The notes under the pieces are model-generated. The model worked only from the letters and a program-made list of their open reading frames with translations, ran no database searches and was not told where the DNA came from. A stretch of DNA of 64,000 nucleotides, from contig NZ_BOMV01000013.1 of assembly GCF_016862375.1 (NCBI RefSeq), forward strand, positions 155,732 to 219,731, given 5' to 3'. This document shows positions 1-9,173 of this stretch, piece by piece (positions within the stretch are counted from its first letter, which is position 1; the number at the start of each line of letters is the position of its first letter). This DNA comes from Paractinoplanes rishiriensis. GTDB taxonomy: Bacteria; Actinomycetota; Actinomycetes; Mycobacteriales; Micromonosporaceae. The translations under genes and the position numbers were made by a program.

Positions 1-1
1 A

Positions 2-1552
2 CTGATCGGCGCCGTGTCCGTCTGTGCTTCGTCACCCTCGCCCGCGCTGGCCGCGGGGCCGCACCTGGAAATCTCCTACGACACCGCCGGCGAAATCGAC
101 AACAGTGGCCGGCTGGTCGGTGCCTACGCCTACAACTGGGGCGACGAGCCGGCCAGTGACGTGACGATGACGTTCGACGCCAGCGGCCTGCGCGATGTCG
201 ACATCAGCGTGCCCGACTGGATCGAGTACTGCGGGCTCGACGGCCAGATCGTCACCTGCCGGCTGCCGGGTCTGGCCGCGGAGCACACCGAGTGGTTGCA
301 CGTGTTCGAGCTGAAGAGCAAGCAACAGGCCAGGCCGGGCCCGGCCGGAGCGGTCAAGGGTACGATGCGCGGGTTCGGTCCCGACGGCACCGAATACACC
401 GGCGGCGGTGAGCTCGACGTCACGATCGTGGCGAGCGGCCCCGATCTGGTCGCGTCCACTGCGGACATCAACAGCGCGGACGACCCCGTCGGCGGTGGCG
501 ACGTGCGTCCGGTGACGGCCGCCATCTTCAACGACGGCGACACGCCGACCGGTGACTGGTACGTCCAGGTCTCGGTGCCCACCGGTGCCGGCATCGTCGA
601 GCAGTACTCGGACTGCGAATACCGGGACTGGTGGCCGGGCGAGCACCCCGCCGGCTACGTCTACGGCCCCAATGTGGTCACCTGCCGGGCGCCCGCGGAC
701 TTGGAGCTCGAGGCCGGCGAAGGGCTCGCCTTCGTCGACGATGCCGGCGAGTCGCTCTTCCACGTCGCGTTCGGCAAGAACCTGCGCGGTCCCGACCAGA
801 CCGGCGGAGCCGTCGAGGTCGGCCTCGTCGAGGATCTCGAGTCCGAGCGGGCGTCCAGCAAGCTGTCCCGCAAGGGGGCGTCCGGCAAGTCGTTCGCGGA
901 CGCGGTCGCCGGTCTGAAGCCCGTCACCCGGGCCGCCCTGCGGGAAGGCAACACCGACAACAACTGGGCTGACTTCGCCATCTGGACCAAGCCGAACAAG
1001 CAGGACTTCGCCGTCACCGCGGAGCCGGTCAGCGGCAGCATCGGCGAAATCGTGGAGATCCCGTACACCGTGATCAACAACGGCCCGGCCGACGGCGGCG
1101 CCGGCTGGACCTTCCGGGCGCCGACCGGCACCGTGCTGGTCAGCGACGGTGCAGACGACCGGCCGTGGTGCTACTTCGTCGACGATGACGGCCGCCCGGT
1201 CAAGGAACTGCCCGAGGTCCGCTGCAGCACCGAGGGTGAGTTCCCGGCCAAGGCTTCCGGCTACCAGGGCGTCAGCGCGACGATGAAGCTCCGGATCATC
1301 TCCACGCCGGGCGACGACGGCACCCTGCGGGTCCGGCCGTTCCCCGAGAACTCCGAGGCCAACCCGGCCAACGACGAAGTCAAACTGGTCGTCACGGTCG
1401 GCAGCGGTGGCAGCGGCGGCGACGGTGGCGGCCTGCCGGTCACCGGGGCCAACCCGGCGCTCGTCGGCGGCATCGGCGGTGGTGTCGTGGCGATCGGCGC
1501 GGCATTGGTCCTCTTCGCCAGGCGCCGCCGGGTAGTCGTCGTCAGCGAGTAG
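2..1552 (+). CDS. LPXTG cell-wall-anchored surface protein (5' partial)
   Basis: The frame is open from the left edge, and its first residues (ending PSPALAAG) look like the tail of a signal peptide, so the true start lies outside the window. The product is a secreted protein with DUF11/CARDB-like beta-sandwich repeats that contain paired cysteines (e.g. YCGLDG...VTCRLP and DCEYRD...VTCRAP). A Gly/Ser-rich linker leads to a canonical sorting signal: LPVTG about 39 residues from the C-terminus, a hydrophobic stretch (VGGIGGGVVAIGAALVLF) and a basic tail ARRRR. A class E/F-type sortase would be expected to link it to peptidoglycan. The ligand or role is unknown. A perfect hairpin follows directly, so it ends its transcript. 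Confidence 0.85.
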   Translation: MIGAVSVCASSPSPALAAGPHLEISYDTAGEIDNSGRLVGAYAYNWGDEPASDVTMTFDASGLRDVDISVPDWIEYCGLDGQIVTCRLPGLAAEHTEWLHVFELKSKQQARPGPAGAVKGTMRGFGPDGTEYTGGGELDVTIVASGPDLVASTADINSADDPVGGGDVRPVTAAIFNDGDTPTGDWYVQVSVPTGAGIVEQYSDCEYRDWWPGEHPAGYVYGPNVVTCRAPADLELEAGEGLAFVDDAGESLFHVAFGKNLRGPDQTGGAVEVGLVEDLESERASSKLSRKGASGKSFADAVAGLKPVTRAALREGNTDNNWADFAIWTKPNKQDFAVTAEPVSGSIGEIVEIPYTVINNGPADGGAGWTFRAPTGTVLVSDGADDRPWCYFVDDDGRPVKELPEVRCSTEGEFPAKASGYQGVSATMKLRIISTPGDDGTLRVRPFPENSEANPANDEVKLVVTVGSGGSGGDGGGLPVTGANPALVGGIGGGVVAIGAALVLFARRRRVVVVSE

Positions 1553-1565
1553 CACCGACACCCAC

Positions 1566-1601
1566 AAAGGGGGCACCGCCGGACCCGGCGGTGCCCCCTT
1601 T
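1566..1601 (+). terminator. Strong intrinsic-type terminator hairpin
   Basis: A perfect 15-bp stem (1566-1580 pairs with 1587-1601) with a 6-nt loop lies 13 bp after the LPXTG gene's stop. The arm starts with AAA and the other ends in TTTGTTTG, so it could work in both directions. It isolates the surface-protein gene from the PadR operon. Confidence 0.85.
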
Positions 1602-1632
1602 GTTTGACGCACCGGCGGGTATTCCCAACGGG

Positions 1633-1651
1633 TATACCCAGTGGGTATAGT
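1633..1651 (+). promoter_or_regulatory. PadR operator overlapping a leaderless -10
   Basis: A perfect inverted repeat TATACCC-AGT-GGGTATA (1633-1649) overlaps a -10-like TATAGT (1646-1651). That hexamer sits 7 nt before the ATG of the PadR gene, so transcription probably begins at or next to the start codon. A partial copy (GGGTATTCCC) lies just upstream. The arrangement suggests autorepression of the whole padR-ABC operon. Confidence 0.7.
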
Positions 1652-1658
1652 CCGGCGT

Positions 1659-2183
1659 ATGACGGTGTCGTACACGTTGTTGGGGCTGCTCAACGAGGCC
1701 GACCGGCACGGCTATGACCTGAAGCAGTCGTATGACCGGCGGTTCGGTTCGGTCCGGCCGCTGCGGTTCGGGCAGGTGTACCGGACGCTTGCCCAGCTGG
1801 AGCGGGACGGGCTGATCGAGACCGTGGGGGTCGAGCCGGGCTCCGGGCCGGACCGGAAGCGCTACGCGATCACCACGAACGGGGTGACGGACTTGGAACG
1901 CTGGCTGGCCGAACCCGAGGACCCGCAGCCGCAGCTGCAGACCGTGCTGTTCACCAAGGTGGCGCTCGCGCTGCTGTCCGGCAAGCCCGCCGACGCGTTC
2001 CTGGAGGACCAGCGTCAGCGGCACCTCGCGGTGATGCGCGAACTGACCGCGGCGAAACGCGGTGCCTCGCAGCGGGACACCATGCTGATCGACTACCAGC
2101 TCTTCCACATCGAGGCCGACCTGCGCTGGATCGAGCACGCGGCCGGCAACCTGGACACGCTCGCCACGGAGATACGGCTGTGA
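1659..2183 (+). CDS. PadR family transcriptional regulator
   Basis: A 174-residue protein with an N-terminal winged helix typical of PadR (MTVSYTLLGLLNE, HGYDLKQSYDRRFG, RFGQVYRTLAQLERDGLIE, followed by the beta-wing KRYAITTNG) and a C-terminal helical dimerisation part. The ATG at 1659 was chosen because the frame upstream is not PadR-like and because a -10 plus palindrome sits 7 nt before it. It overlaps the next gene by 4 nt (GTGA), so it is the first gene of an operon with an ABC exporter. Known family behaviour suggests it represses the transporter until a ligand is bound; the ligand is unknown. Confidence 0.9.
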   Translation: MTVSYTLLGLLNEADRHGYDLKQSYDRRFGSVRPLRFGQVYRTLAQLERDGLIETVGVEPGSGPDRKRYAITTNGVTDLERWLAEPEDPQPQLQTVLFTKVALALLSGKPADAFLEDQRQRHLAVMRELTAAKRGASQRDTMLIDYQLFHIEADLRWIEHAAGNLDTLATEIRL

Positions 2184-2869
2184 CCGGGGTTGCGTCACCG
2201 CTGCTGACCGGCAGCGGGCTGCACAAGAGTTTCGGGCCGGTGCCGGCACTGCGCGGCGCCGACATCGCGGTCGCCGCCGGCGAGGTGGTCGCGGTCATGG
2301 GGCCCAGCGGGTCCGGCAAGTCGACGCTGCTGCACTGCCTCGCCGGCATCCTCACCCCGGACGGCGGCGAGGTGACCTTCGACGGCCGCCGGGTGGACCG
2401 GATGGGCGACCGGGAGCGCAGCCGGCTGCGCCGGACCGAGTTCGGGTTCGTCTTCCAGTTCGGCCAGCTCGTGCCCGAGTTGCCGGTGCGGGAGAACATC
2501 GCGCTGCCGCTGCTGCTCGCCGGCCGGGGCCGTGGTGCCGCGCTCGCCGAGGCCGGCAAGTGGCTGCCGCGGCTGGGCCTGGAACAGTCGGCCGACCGGC
2601 TGCCCGGCGAGGTGTCCGGCGGGCAGGCGCAGCGGGCCGCGGTGGCCCGGGCGCTGATCGCCGGTCCGCGGGTCGTGTTCGCCGACGAGCCGACCGGCGC
2701 GCTCGACTCGGTGGCCGCCGACCAGGTGATGGAGATGCTGGTGACCACCGCGAAGACCGAGGGCGCCACGGTCGTGCTGGTCACCCACGAGGCGCGGGTG
2801 GCCGCGTACGCCGATCGCCAGCTCACGGTCCGCGACGGCCGGGCGGTCCTGCCGGCGGCGATGTCGTGA
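2180..2869 (+). CDS. ABC transporter ATP-binding protein (LolD/MacB type)
   Basis: A 229-residue ATPase with Walker A GPSGSGKST, Q-loop FVFQFGQL, signature SGGQAQR, Walker B VVFADEP and the switch histidine in VTHEARVA. It is translationally coupled to the PadR gene upstream and to the permease downstream (GTG at 2866 overlaps its stop). The pairing with an FtsX-type permease points to a MacB/BceA-class mechanotransmission transporter, often used for antimicrobial-peptide or lipid export or resistance. The substrate cannot be read from sequence. Confidence 0.93.
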   Translation: MTGVASPLLTGSGLHKSFGPVPALRGADIAVAAGEVVAVMGPSGSGKSTLLHCLAGILTPDGGEVTFDGRRVDRMGDRERSRLRRTEFGFVFQFGQLVPELPVRENIALPLLLAGRGRGAALAEAGKWLPRLGLEQSADRLPGEVSGGQAQRAAVARALIAGPRVVFADEPTGALDSVAADQVMEMLVTTAKTEGATVVLVTHEARVAAYADRQLTVRDGRAVLPAAMS

Positions 2870-5052
2870 ACATCCTGCTCGGCATCCGGATGGCGTTCGC
2901 CGGCGGCCGCGAGAGCGCCGCCCGGATGGCGCTGATGGCCGTCGGCGTCGCGGTCGGCGTCCCGCTGATCCTGTACGCGCTCGCGGCGGTGCCGGTGCTG
3001 CAGAGTCACACCGACCGGCTGGCCTGGCACCGCACCACGGCGCAGACCGCACCCACCGCACCCGACCCGGCGCTCTGGCTGGCCGTCACCGACCACTACC
3101 AGGGCCGGGACATCGTCCGGGTGCACGTCGCGGCGCTCGGGCCGCGGCCGCCGCTGCCGCCGGGCGTGGACCGGTTGCCCGGCCCGGGAGAGAAGCTGCT
3201 CTCGCCCGCGCTGGCCGCGCTGCTGCCGGAGGTGCCCGATGACCAGTTGGACAACCGCTATCCCGGCCGGCCGGCGGGCAGCATCGGGGCCGCGGGCCTG
3301 CTCATGCCCGGCGAACTGGTGGCGATCATCGGGCACGCGCCGGACGAGCTGCGAACCGTGCCGGGTGCGGTCGAGATCCGCGGCATCGAACAGCCGGGCG
3401 AAGGACTCGACCTGGCCGCGCTGTGGGGCATCTTCTTCAGCATGATCGCGGTGCTGATCATCGGGCCGGTCGTGGTGTTTGTCGCGATGACCACCCGGGT
3501 CGGCGGACCGCGGCGCGAGGTGCGTTTCGCCGCGGTCCGGCTGGCCGGCGCCACCCGCCTGCAGACCGCGGTGCTGGCCGCCACCGAGACGGCGGCCGCC
3601 GCCATCGCCGGGACGCTGCTCGGCTGGCTCGCCTTCCATGGGTTCCGGCCGGCGGTGGCGAACGTGGTGACACTCGGCCACGGCACGCCGATCTTCCCGG
3701 CGGACGTCGCGGTGCCGGCGTCGCGCCAGCTCATCGTGCTGTTCGGCATCCCGCTGGTCGCCGTGCTCACCACGCTGGTCGCGCTGCACCCGGTGCAGAT
3801 GTCGCCGCTCGGGGTGCGGCACCGGGCCCGGCGCCGGCCGCCGACCGTCTGGCGGCTCATGCCGATCATCGTGGGTGTGCTCGGTGTCTGGCTCGTCGCC
3901 CGGGCCCAGAACGCCCCGCAGTATCACGAGAGCTCCCAGTTGGTGCAGGGCACGCTCTCGTTGATGTTCACGCTCTCGGCGCTGTCGATCCTGGCCGGTT
4001 TCTTCCTGGCGGGCGCCTGGGTGTGCCTGTGGATCAGCCGTGGGATGGCCCGGGTCACCCGCAGCGCCACCGGCCTCCTGGTGGCTCGCCGGATCGCGGC
4101 CGACCCGTACAGCACCTTCCGTGCGGTCTCCGGCGCCGCCGTGGCGATCTATGTCGCCACGCTGCTCGGCTTCGCGGCAGCCGCCTATGAGCAGCCCGAG
4201 CATCAGGACACCGCGTCGGTCCTCGACGCCGGGGTGGTGGCGGTGCACGTCCAGGGCGTGCCCGAGGACCGGCTCGGCGCGCTGGCGAGCCCCGGCACCG
4301 TGGTGGCCCGCATCGGGCCGGGCGACCAGATCGTGGTGCCGTGCGCCGACCTGGCGCGGGTGAGCGACCTCGCCTGCCCGCTGCCGCAGTACGAGGAGAA
4401 CGGCGACGACAGCCAGGCCTTCCTGCGCGCCAGGGACCTGTTCATCCTGCCCTACCCCGGGGCGAGCGCGGCCGACCACATCTTCCAGCCGATGTCGTAC
4501 GCCGAGCCCGGCCCCACCGCCGGCCGGCTGCCCGTGCAGACCCTGCTGATCCCGACCGACGGCAGCGCCGCCGCGCAGGAGCGGATCCGCACCCTGGCCG
4601 CCACCGTGGTGCCCCAGTCGCGCAGCAAGACCAGCACCGAGCTGACGGCCGGCCCGCTGCTCAGCGCCACCAGCATGGCCGCCCTTCTGCCGTACGCGCT
4701 GATCTTCGTCCTGCTGGTGACCGCGTGCAGCCTGACCGTCTCGGTGATCACCGGTGTGCTGGAGCGGCGGCGTCCGCTGGCCGTGCTGCGCGCCTCCGGG
4801 GTCCGCCTCGGCGATCTGCGGCGGATCGTGCTGCTGGAGACCGGCGCGCCGCTCGCCTTCACGGTGCTGCTCGGTGTCGGACTGGCGACGCTGGTCTCGC
4901 TCGTCACCGTTCCGCCGCAAGACTGGATTCTGCCCAGCGCCTCGTTCCTCATCGGACTCGGGGTGGGCGGTCTGGTCGCGTTCGCCGTGTCGCTGATCGC
5001 CCTGCCCTTCATGGACACCGCCACCCGGCTGGACACGGTGCGGTTCGAGTGA
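2866..5052 (+). CDS. FtsX-like ABC transporter permease
   Basis: The protein has 728 residues and starts at GTG 2866, overlapping the ATPase stop. The first membrane helix follows soon after (MALMAVGVAVGVPLILYALAAV). It has the duplicated FtsX layout: a first helical bundle around residues 190-450 and a second near the C-terminus (YALIFVLLVTACSLTVSVITG ... SLIALPF), separated by a large extracytoplasmic region. The typical motif LERRRPLAVLRASG is present in the last repeat, with a divergent counterpart in the first (RREVRFAAVRLAGA). It probably forms the membrane half of the PadR-controlled exporter. Confidence 0.9.
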   Translation: MNILLGIRMAFAGGRESAARMALMAVGVAVGVPLILYALAAVPVLQSHTDRLAWHRTTAQTAPTAPDPALWLAVTDHYQGRDIVRVHVAALGPRPPLPPGVDRLPGPGEKLLSPALAALLPEVPDDQLDNRYPGRPAGSIGAAGLLMPGELVAIIGHAPDELRTVPGAVEIRGIEQPGEGLDLAALWGIFFSMIAVLIIGPVVVFVAMTTRVGGPRREVRFAAVRLAGATRLQTAVLAATETAAAAIAGTLLGWLAFHGFRPAVANVVTLGHGTPIFPADVAVPASRQLIVLFGIPLVAVLTTLVALHPVQMSPLGVRHRARRRPPTVWRLMPIIVGVLGVWLVARAQNAPQYHESSQLVQGTLSLMFTLSALSILAGFFLAGAWVCLWISRGMARVTRSATGLLVARRIAADPYSTFRAVSGAAVAIYVATLLGFAAAAYEQPEHQDTASVLDAGVVAVHVQGVPEDRLGALASPGTVVARIGPGDQIVVPCADLARVSDLACPLPQYEENGDDSQAFLRARDLFILPYPGASAADHIFQPMSYAEPGPTAGRLPVQTLLIPTDGSAAAQERIRTLAATVVPQSRSKTSTELTAGPLLSATSMAALLPYALIFVLLVTACSLTVSVITGVLERRRPLAVLRASGVRLGDLRRIVLLETGAPLAFTVLLGVGLATLVSLVTVPPQDWILPSASFLIGLGVGGLVAFAVSLIALPFMDTATRLDTVRFE

Positions 5053-5064
5053 CGGGGGTATGGC

Positions 5065-5868
5065 GTGGCGAGGGGAGTGGAACGCACCGCGGTCGGCGCC
5101 GGGGTGCTGCGGGCGATCGAGGGTGACGACCATCTCGCCCGGCGGATGCTGACCGGCTGGTCGGCCGCCCTGGTGCGCAACCGGGCGCTGCGCTGGGCCT
5201 TCCTGCATCTGATGGAGCGGGCCGGTCCGGGTTTCCGCGGCGCCGTGGTGTGCCGCACCTGGGCCATCGACGACGCCTGCCGGGAGGCACTGGCATCCGG
5301 CTGCCGGCAGGTCGTCGTCATCGGCGCGGGCCTCGACACCAGGCCCTACCGGATGCCCGAGATGCGGGCGGCGGCGCAGGTGCTGGAGCTGGACCTGCCC
5401 GGCGTGCAGCAGGAGAAGAAGGAGGCGCTGACCCGGGCCCTGGGCCGCCTGCCGGGCCACGTCCGGTATGTGCCGCTGGACCTGACGCGGCAGAGCCTGG
5501 CGGATGCGGGCGCGGACGCCACGGTGCCCACGCTGGTGCTCTGCGAGGCGGTGAGCATGTATCTGCCGGCGGACGCGGTGGAGGAGATCATCGCCTACGC
5601 CGGTGGGTTTCCGGCCGGCAGCCGCCTGGTCATCACCTATCTGCCGCGGGCGGTGGCGGAGGATCCGCGGTTCGCCCGGTGGCGCCGGGTGCTGAACTGG
5701 CGGACCGCCTATCACCCGGCGGAAATCGCCGGGCGACTGGCCGGGCACGGGCTGACCGTGCTGGCGGACCTCGGCGCCGAGGAGCACCGGAAGCGGCTCG
5801 ACGGCCGCGAGCTGGCGGTCTTCGACGGCGAGCGGATCGCGGTGGCGGAACGGGCGCACCCGGCCTGA
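5065..5868 (+). CDS. Class I SAM-dependent methyltransferase (leucine carboxyl MT-like)
   Basis: A 267-residue protein resembling the LCM/PPM1 group of actinobacterial methyltransferases: SAM-binding motif I VVVIGAGLDTRPYRM, an acidic strand end LELDLP, and the downstream motif VPTLVLCEAVSMYLP. GTG 5065 lies 12 nt after the permease stop, so it is probably the last gene of the PadR operon. The methyl acceptor is unknown. Its association with an efflux system is consistent with modification of a small molecule or metabolite, but that is inference. Confidence 0.8.
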   Translation: MARGVERTAVGAGVLRAIEGDDHLARRMLTGWSAALVRNRALRWAFLHLMERAGPGFRGAVVCRTWAIDDACREALASGCRQVVVIGAGLDTRPYRMPEMRAAAQVLELDLPGVQQEKKEALTRALGRLPGHVRYVPLDLTRQSLADAGADATVPTLVLCEAVSMYLPADAVEEIIAYAGGFPAGSRLVITYLPRAVAEDPRFARWRRVLNWRTAYHPAEIAGRLAGHGLTVLADLGAEEHRKRLDGRELAVFDGERIAVAERAHPA

Positions 5869-5870
5869 TA

Positions 5871-5889
5871 GAGCCCGGCCGTGGGGCTC
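5871..5889. terminator. Short hairpin between convergent genes
   Basis: GAGCCC (5871-5876), a 7-nt loop, then GGGCTC (5884-5889) lies exactly between two convergent stops and overlaps the end of the STAND gene. The stem is only 6 bp with no U-tract, so terminator function is tentative. Confidence 0.35.
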
Positions 5890-8236
5890 AGTGACGACCC
5901 TTTCCCAGTTTGGTCCGGACCTCGTCGGCTTCGCTGCAGCCGAGTTCCTCGAAGCCGCTCAGCGCACGCTGCCAGGAGCCCTCAGCCGCGTCGTGTTCGC
6001 CGAGAGCCTCGTAGGTGTCGCCGATGTGGTCCAGCGTGTCGGCCTCGAAAAAGCGGTCGCCGAGATCCTGGAAGGTGGTGATCGCCCGGTCGTAGCAGGC
6101 CAGGGCCTGCTGGAACTGACCGAGGTGATGGTGCGCGTAGCCGAGGCTGTCCCAGGCGGTGGCCTCGCCGCGGCGGTCGCCGACCTGGCGGAGCAGGGTG
6201 ATCGCCCGCCGGCAGTTGTCCAGCGCCTCCGGGAAGTCACCGATCAGGGCGTGGTACCAGCCGACCGAGTTGTAGGCGTACGCCTGTCCCGCGTGGTCCT
6301 CGGTGCCCAGGAGGAGGTCCCGGCTGCGGCGCGCGTGTGCCAGAGCCTCCGGGTAGCGGCGTTGCAACTCGAGGGTCAGGCACAGCCCGCGGTGCGTACG
6401 GGCCATACCGATCTCGTCACCGAGCGCGCCGTAGCGGTCGAGCGCGTGGTGGGAATGCGCCTCGCTGTCCTCGTAGCGGTGCAGGCGGGCGTACGCGTTG
6501 GCCAGTGTCCGGTGCGTCCGTGCCTGCCAGACCCGGTCTGCCAGCCGGTACGCGGCTGGCAGAGCGGCTTCCTGGCTGGCCGCCCAGTCCGCCCAGTGTC
6601 CACGTACCTTGCCGAAGACACCGGCGACCCAGGCGAGGTTGCAGGCGTACTCGTCGAAATTCAGGTCGACTGCGAGGGTTACCAGGTTCAGGAGCACGCG
6701 GTGCTCCGCGGTGAGCCAGGCCAGCGCCTCCCGGTGTCCGGCGAAGAGCTGGTCCGCCACGCCCGGTCGGGCAGGGCCGACGGAGTCCACCTCGTGCACC
6801 GGATCGAGAAGCGAGGCCGCTCGGTGGCCGGTCCGGGCGTAGTGGTCCAGCAATCGCTGGACCGCCGCACGCCGCTGGTCGTCACCGTCGTACGCCCGGG
6901 CCTGCTCGATGGCGTACCCGCGGAGCAGGTCGTGCACGGCGTACCGGCCCGGGACGTGCTCGGTCGCCAGGTTGGCGTAGGTCAGGTCGGCCAGTTGCCG
7001 GGTGGCGTCCGACGCCGGCACACCGGCCAGGCTGGCGGCGGCGGTGACGGCGATGTCCGGGCCGGGATGCAACCCCAGCAGCCGGAACAGCCTAGCCGCG
7101 GCCGGCTGTAGGGCGCGGTACGACCAGGAGAACACCGCCCGGACGTCGGCCGCCGCATCCCCGACCTCCAGGACGTCCAGCCGGCGGCCGGCTTCGGCCA
7201 GCTCGTCGGCGAGTCGTGCCAGGGTGAGGCGCCGATCCGTCGCGGCGCGCGCGGCGACGACCGCCAGTGCCAGCGGCAGCCGGTCACACCGGGAGATGAT
7301 CTCGTCTACGGCAGCCGGCTCGGTGCCGACACGCGCCGCGCCGAGCCGGTAGGTCAACAGCTCACGTGCCTCCGCCGGCGACAGCTCGCGGAGATCCACC
7401 GGATGTGCCCCGTCGGTGGCGGTCAGGCCGGTCAGCCGGTGCCGGCTGGTCACCACGACCACCGACGACGGTGCTCCGGGCAGCAGCGGCCGCACCTGGG
7501 CGGCGTCCCGGGAGTTGTCGAGCACGATCAGGACCCTCTTGCGCGCCAGCAGGCTGCGGTACAGCGCGGCCTGCTCGTCCGGATCGGCGGGGATGCGCTG
7601 CACCGGTACGTCGAGGGCGATCAGGAAGCCACGCACGGCGACGTCTGGCGTGACCGGTGCGGCGCCCGGGTCGAAGCCGCGCAGGTTCACGTACAACTGA
7701 CCGTCCGGAAACCGGTCGACGACGCGGTGCGCCCAGTGCACGGCGAGCGCGGTCTTGCCCACCCCCGCGGTCCCGGACACCGTCGCCACCCTGGCCGGCG
7801 GGTCGACGTCCGGCAGCAGCCGGTCAAGCTCGGCGAACTCGTCGGCCCGGCCCACGAACCCGTACACGTCGGCCGGTAGCTGATTCGGCATCGGGACGGC
7901 TCGTCCCGCCGGCACGGCCCCGGACCGCCCGGCCGCGGGCGGGGCCGTCCGGGCGTACCGGTGCTCCGCGATCCGGTCGCGGGCGGTGGCCAGCATGCCG
8001 CGCTCCGCCGGGGAGGCGCCCAGCAGCATGACGAGGATGTCGAAGCGGTCGGTGGGCGGCAGTACCTTGCCGGCGAAGTAGGCCCCGATGATCCCCACCG
8101 ACCAGCCGGTCTTCCTCGCCAGCTCGCGGTAGGTCAGCTCCGCTTGACCGTGCTCCCGGGCATCGCGGCGGCGCAGGCCCCGCAGCGCCCGGGACAGGTC
8201 GGCCAGCGTCTCGGCCCGGCCGTCCACGATGTCCAT
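5888..8236 (-). CDS. STAND/NB-ARC regulator with N-terminal HTH and C-terminal TPRs (AfsR-like)
   Basis: The product has 782 residues. Order of parts: an XRE-like helix-turn-helix (about 1-80, with TYRELARKTGWSVGIIGAYFAG), a linker, an NB-ARC ATPase (about 120-420; Walker A GTAGVGKTAL with Lys161, Walker B RVLIVLDNSRDA, VVVTSRHRL sensor, GLPL-like RLPLAL), then TPRs to the C-terminus (AYNSVGWYHALIGDFPEAL, AWDSLGYAHHHLGQFQQAL). The start ATG 8236 is preferred because the frame upstream is low-complexity and overlaps the promoter zone of the divergent protease gene; a longer N-terminus is possible. No SARP DNA-binding domain is present. It may sense a ligand and regulate the protease it faces. 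Confidence 0.85.
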   Translation of the reverse strand: MDIVDGRAETLADLSRALRGLRRRDAREHGQAELTYRELARKTGWSVGIIGAYFAGKVLPPTDRFDILVMLLGASPAERGMLATARDRIAEHRYARTAPPAAGRSGAVPAGRAVPMPNQLPADVYGFVGRADEFAELDRLLPDVDPPARVATVSGTAGVGKTALAVHWAHRVVDRFPDGQLYVNLRGFDPGAAPVTPDVAVRGFLIALDVPVQRIPADPDEQAALYRSLLARKRVLIVLDNSRDAAQVRPLLPGAPSSVVVVTSRHRLTGLTATDGAHPVDLRELSPAEARELLTYRLGAARVGTEPAAVDEIISRCDRLPLALAVVAARAATDRRLTLARLADELAEAGRRLDVLEVGDAAADVRAVFSWSYRALQPAAARLFRLLGLHPGPDIAVTAAASLAGVPASDATRQLADLTYANLATEHVPGRYAVHDLLRGYAIEQARAYDGDDQRRAAVQRLLDHYARTGHRAASLLDPVHEVDSVGPARPGVADQLFAGHREALAWLTAEHRVLLNLVTLAVDLNFDEYACNLAWVAGVFGKVRGHWADWAASQEAALPAAYRLADRVWQARTHRTLANAYARLHRYEDSEAHSHHALDRYGALGDEIGMARTHRGLCLTLELQRRYPEALAHARRSRDLLLGTEDHAGQAYAYNSVGWYHALIGDFPEALDNCRRAITLLRQVGDRRGEATAWDSLGYAHHHLGQFQQALACYDRAITTFQDLGDRFFEADTLDHIGDTYEALGEHDAAEGSWQRALSGFEELGCSEADEVRTKLGKGRH

Positions 8237-8444
8237 CGCTGCCCATCCATGCAAGCGGTACCACGGCCACCACATGGTACGCGGAGGGATGTCGATGGGC
8301 GTGTCCGTCGGAGCGCGGACCTCCCGGACCACGCCACGCGCTCGCGCCCGTCCAGCCGTGTCCAATGCCGTCCAGTTTCCCCGGCACGTCCTGCCCGCCA
8401 TGCGGGACCGTCAGCAACGCATCACCGGACCCCAGGGAGGAAAT

Positions 8445-9167
8445 ATGGTTCTGTCGCTCAGACGGCTGCCGGCCAACCGGTTCCGGCGCACGGTCGTCGC
8501 TGTCGCCGCTGTACTGCTGCTGACCCCTCCGGCCGTCGCCCAGGCCGACGACCACGGTCAGCCAACCGCCGGCCAGCCGGCTGGCGTGGAGGTCGCCGCG
8601 CCTAAGGTCCTCTACTACGACGACCTGCCCGCCGCGCCGGCCGGGCGTGTGGCGTTCGTGCTGGACGCCGGCACCTGGACGAGCATGCCGGTGACCTGGA
8701 GCTTCACCGCCGCGAGCACCAACGACCTGACCCTCGACACCCAGCGCAACGCGGTACGCCAGGCCGTGCAGCTGTGGAACTCGGCGGGATCCCGGCTGCG
8801 GCTGCAGGAGGTCGCGTCGAGCCTCGGCACGATCCGCATCTCGTTCGGAAGCTTCAACCACGGTGACGGGTTCCCGTTCGACAACCAGAACGGCGTGCTG
8901 GCGCACGCTTTCTCCCCGCCGCCGACGCACACCGGCGCGATCGCCGGCGACGTCCACTTCGACGACTCGGAGACCTGGAGCGCCAACCAGCAGTCCACCG
9001 GGGTCCAGCCGATCGATCTGGTGACGGTCGCGGCCCACGAGATCGGGCACGCGATCGGGCTACGGCACTCCGGCGTCGCGGGCGCCCTGATGGCCCCGCA
9101 GTACACCGGTTCGCATCGCTTCCTGTCCGCCGACGACATCGCGGGAGTGCGTGCCAAGTACCCGTAA
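8445..9167 (+). CDS. Secreted matrixin-like zinc metalloprotease (M10)
   Basis: A 240-residue pre-protein starting at ATG 8445, 5 nt after the Shine-Dalgarno GGGAGG. A signal peptide (RRTVVAVAAVLLLTPPAVAQA) is followed by the catalytic domain with the extended zinc motif HEIGHAIGLRH (His198, His202, His208; Glu199 general base) and a Met-turn ALMAPQY. It is short compared with eukaryotic MMPs and lacks a hemopexin or other C-terminal domain. No clear cysteine-switch prodomain is visible. It is divergent from the STAND regulator, which may control it. Confidence 0.88.
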   Translation: MVLSLRRLPANRFRRTVVAVAAVLLLTPPAVAQADDHGQPTAGQPAGVEVAAPKVLYYDDLPAAPAGRVAFVLDAGTWTSMPVTWSFTAASTNDLTLDTQRNAVRQAVQLWNSAGSRLRLQEVASSLGTIRISFGSFNHGDGFPFDNQNGVLAHAFSPPPTHTGAIAGDVHFDDSETWSANQQSTGVQPIDLVTVAAHEIGHAIGLRHSGVAGALMAPQYTGSHRFLSADDIAGVRAKYP

Positions 9168-9173
9168 GCCATC

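Noticed and set aside
1951..5859. A very long reverse open frame opposite the PadR operon
   Set aside because: Its protein is Arg/Gly/His/Pro low-complexity, and it lies opposite clearly coding ABC genes; it is a high-GC antisense shadow.
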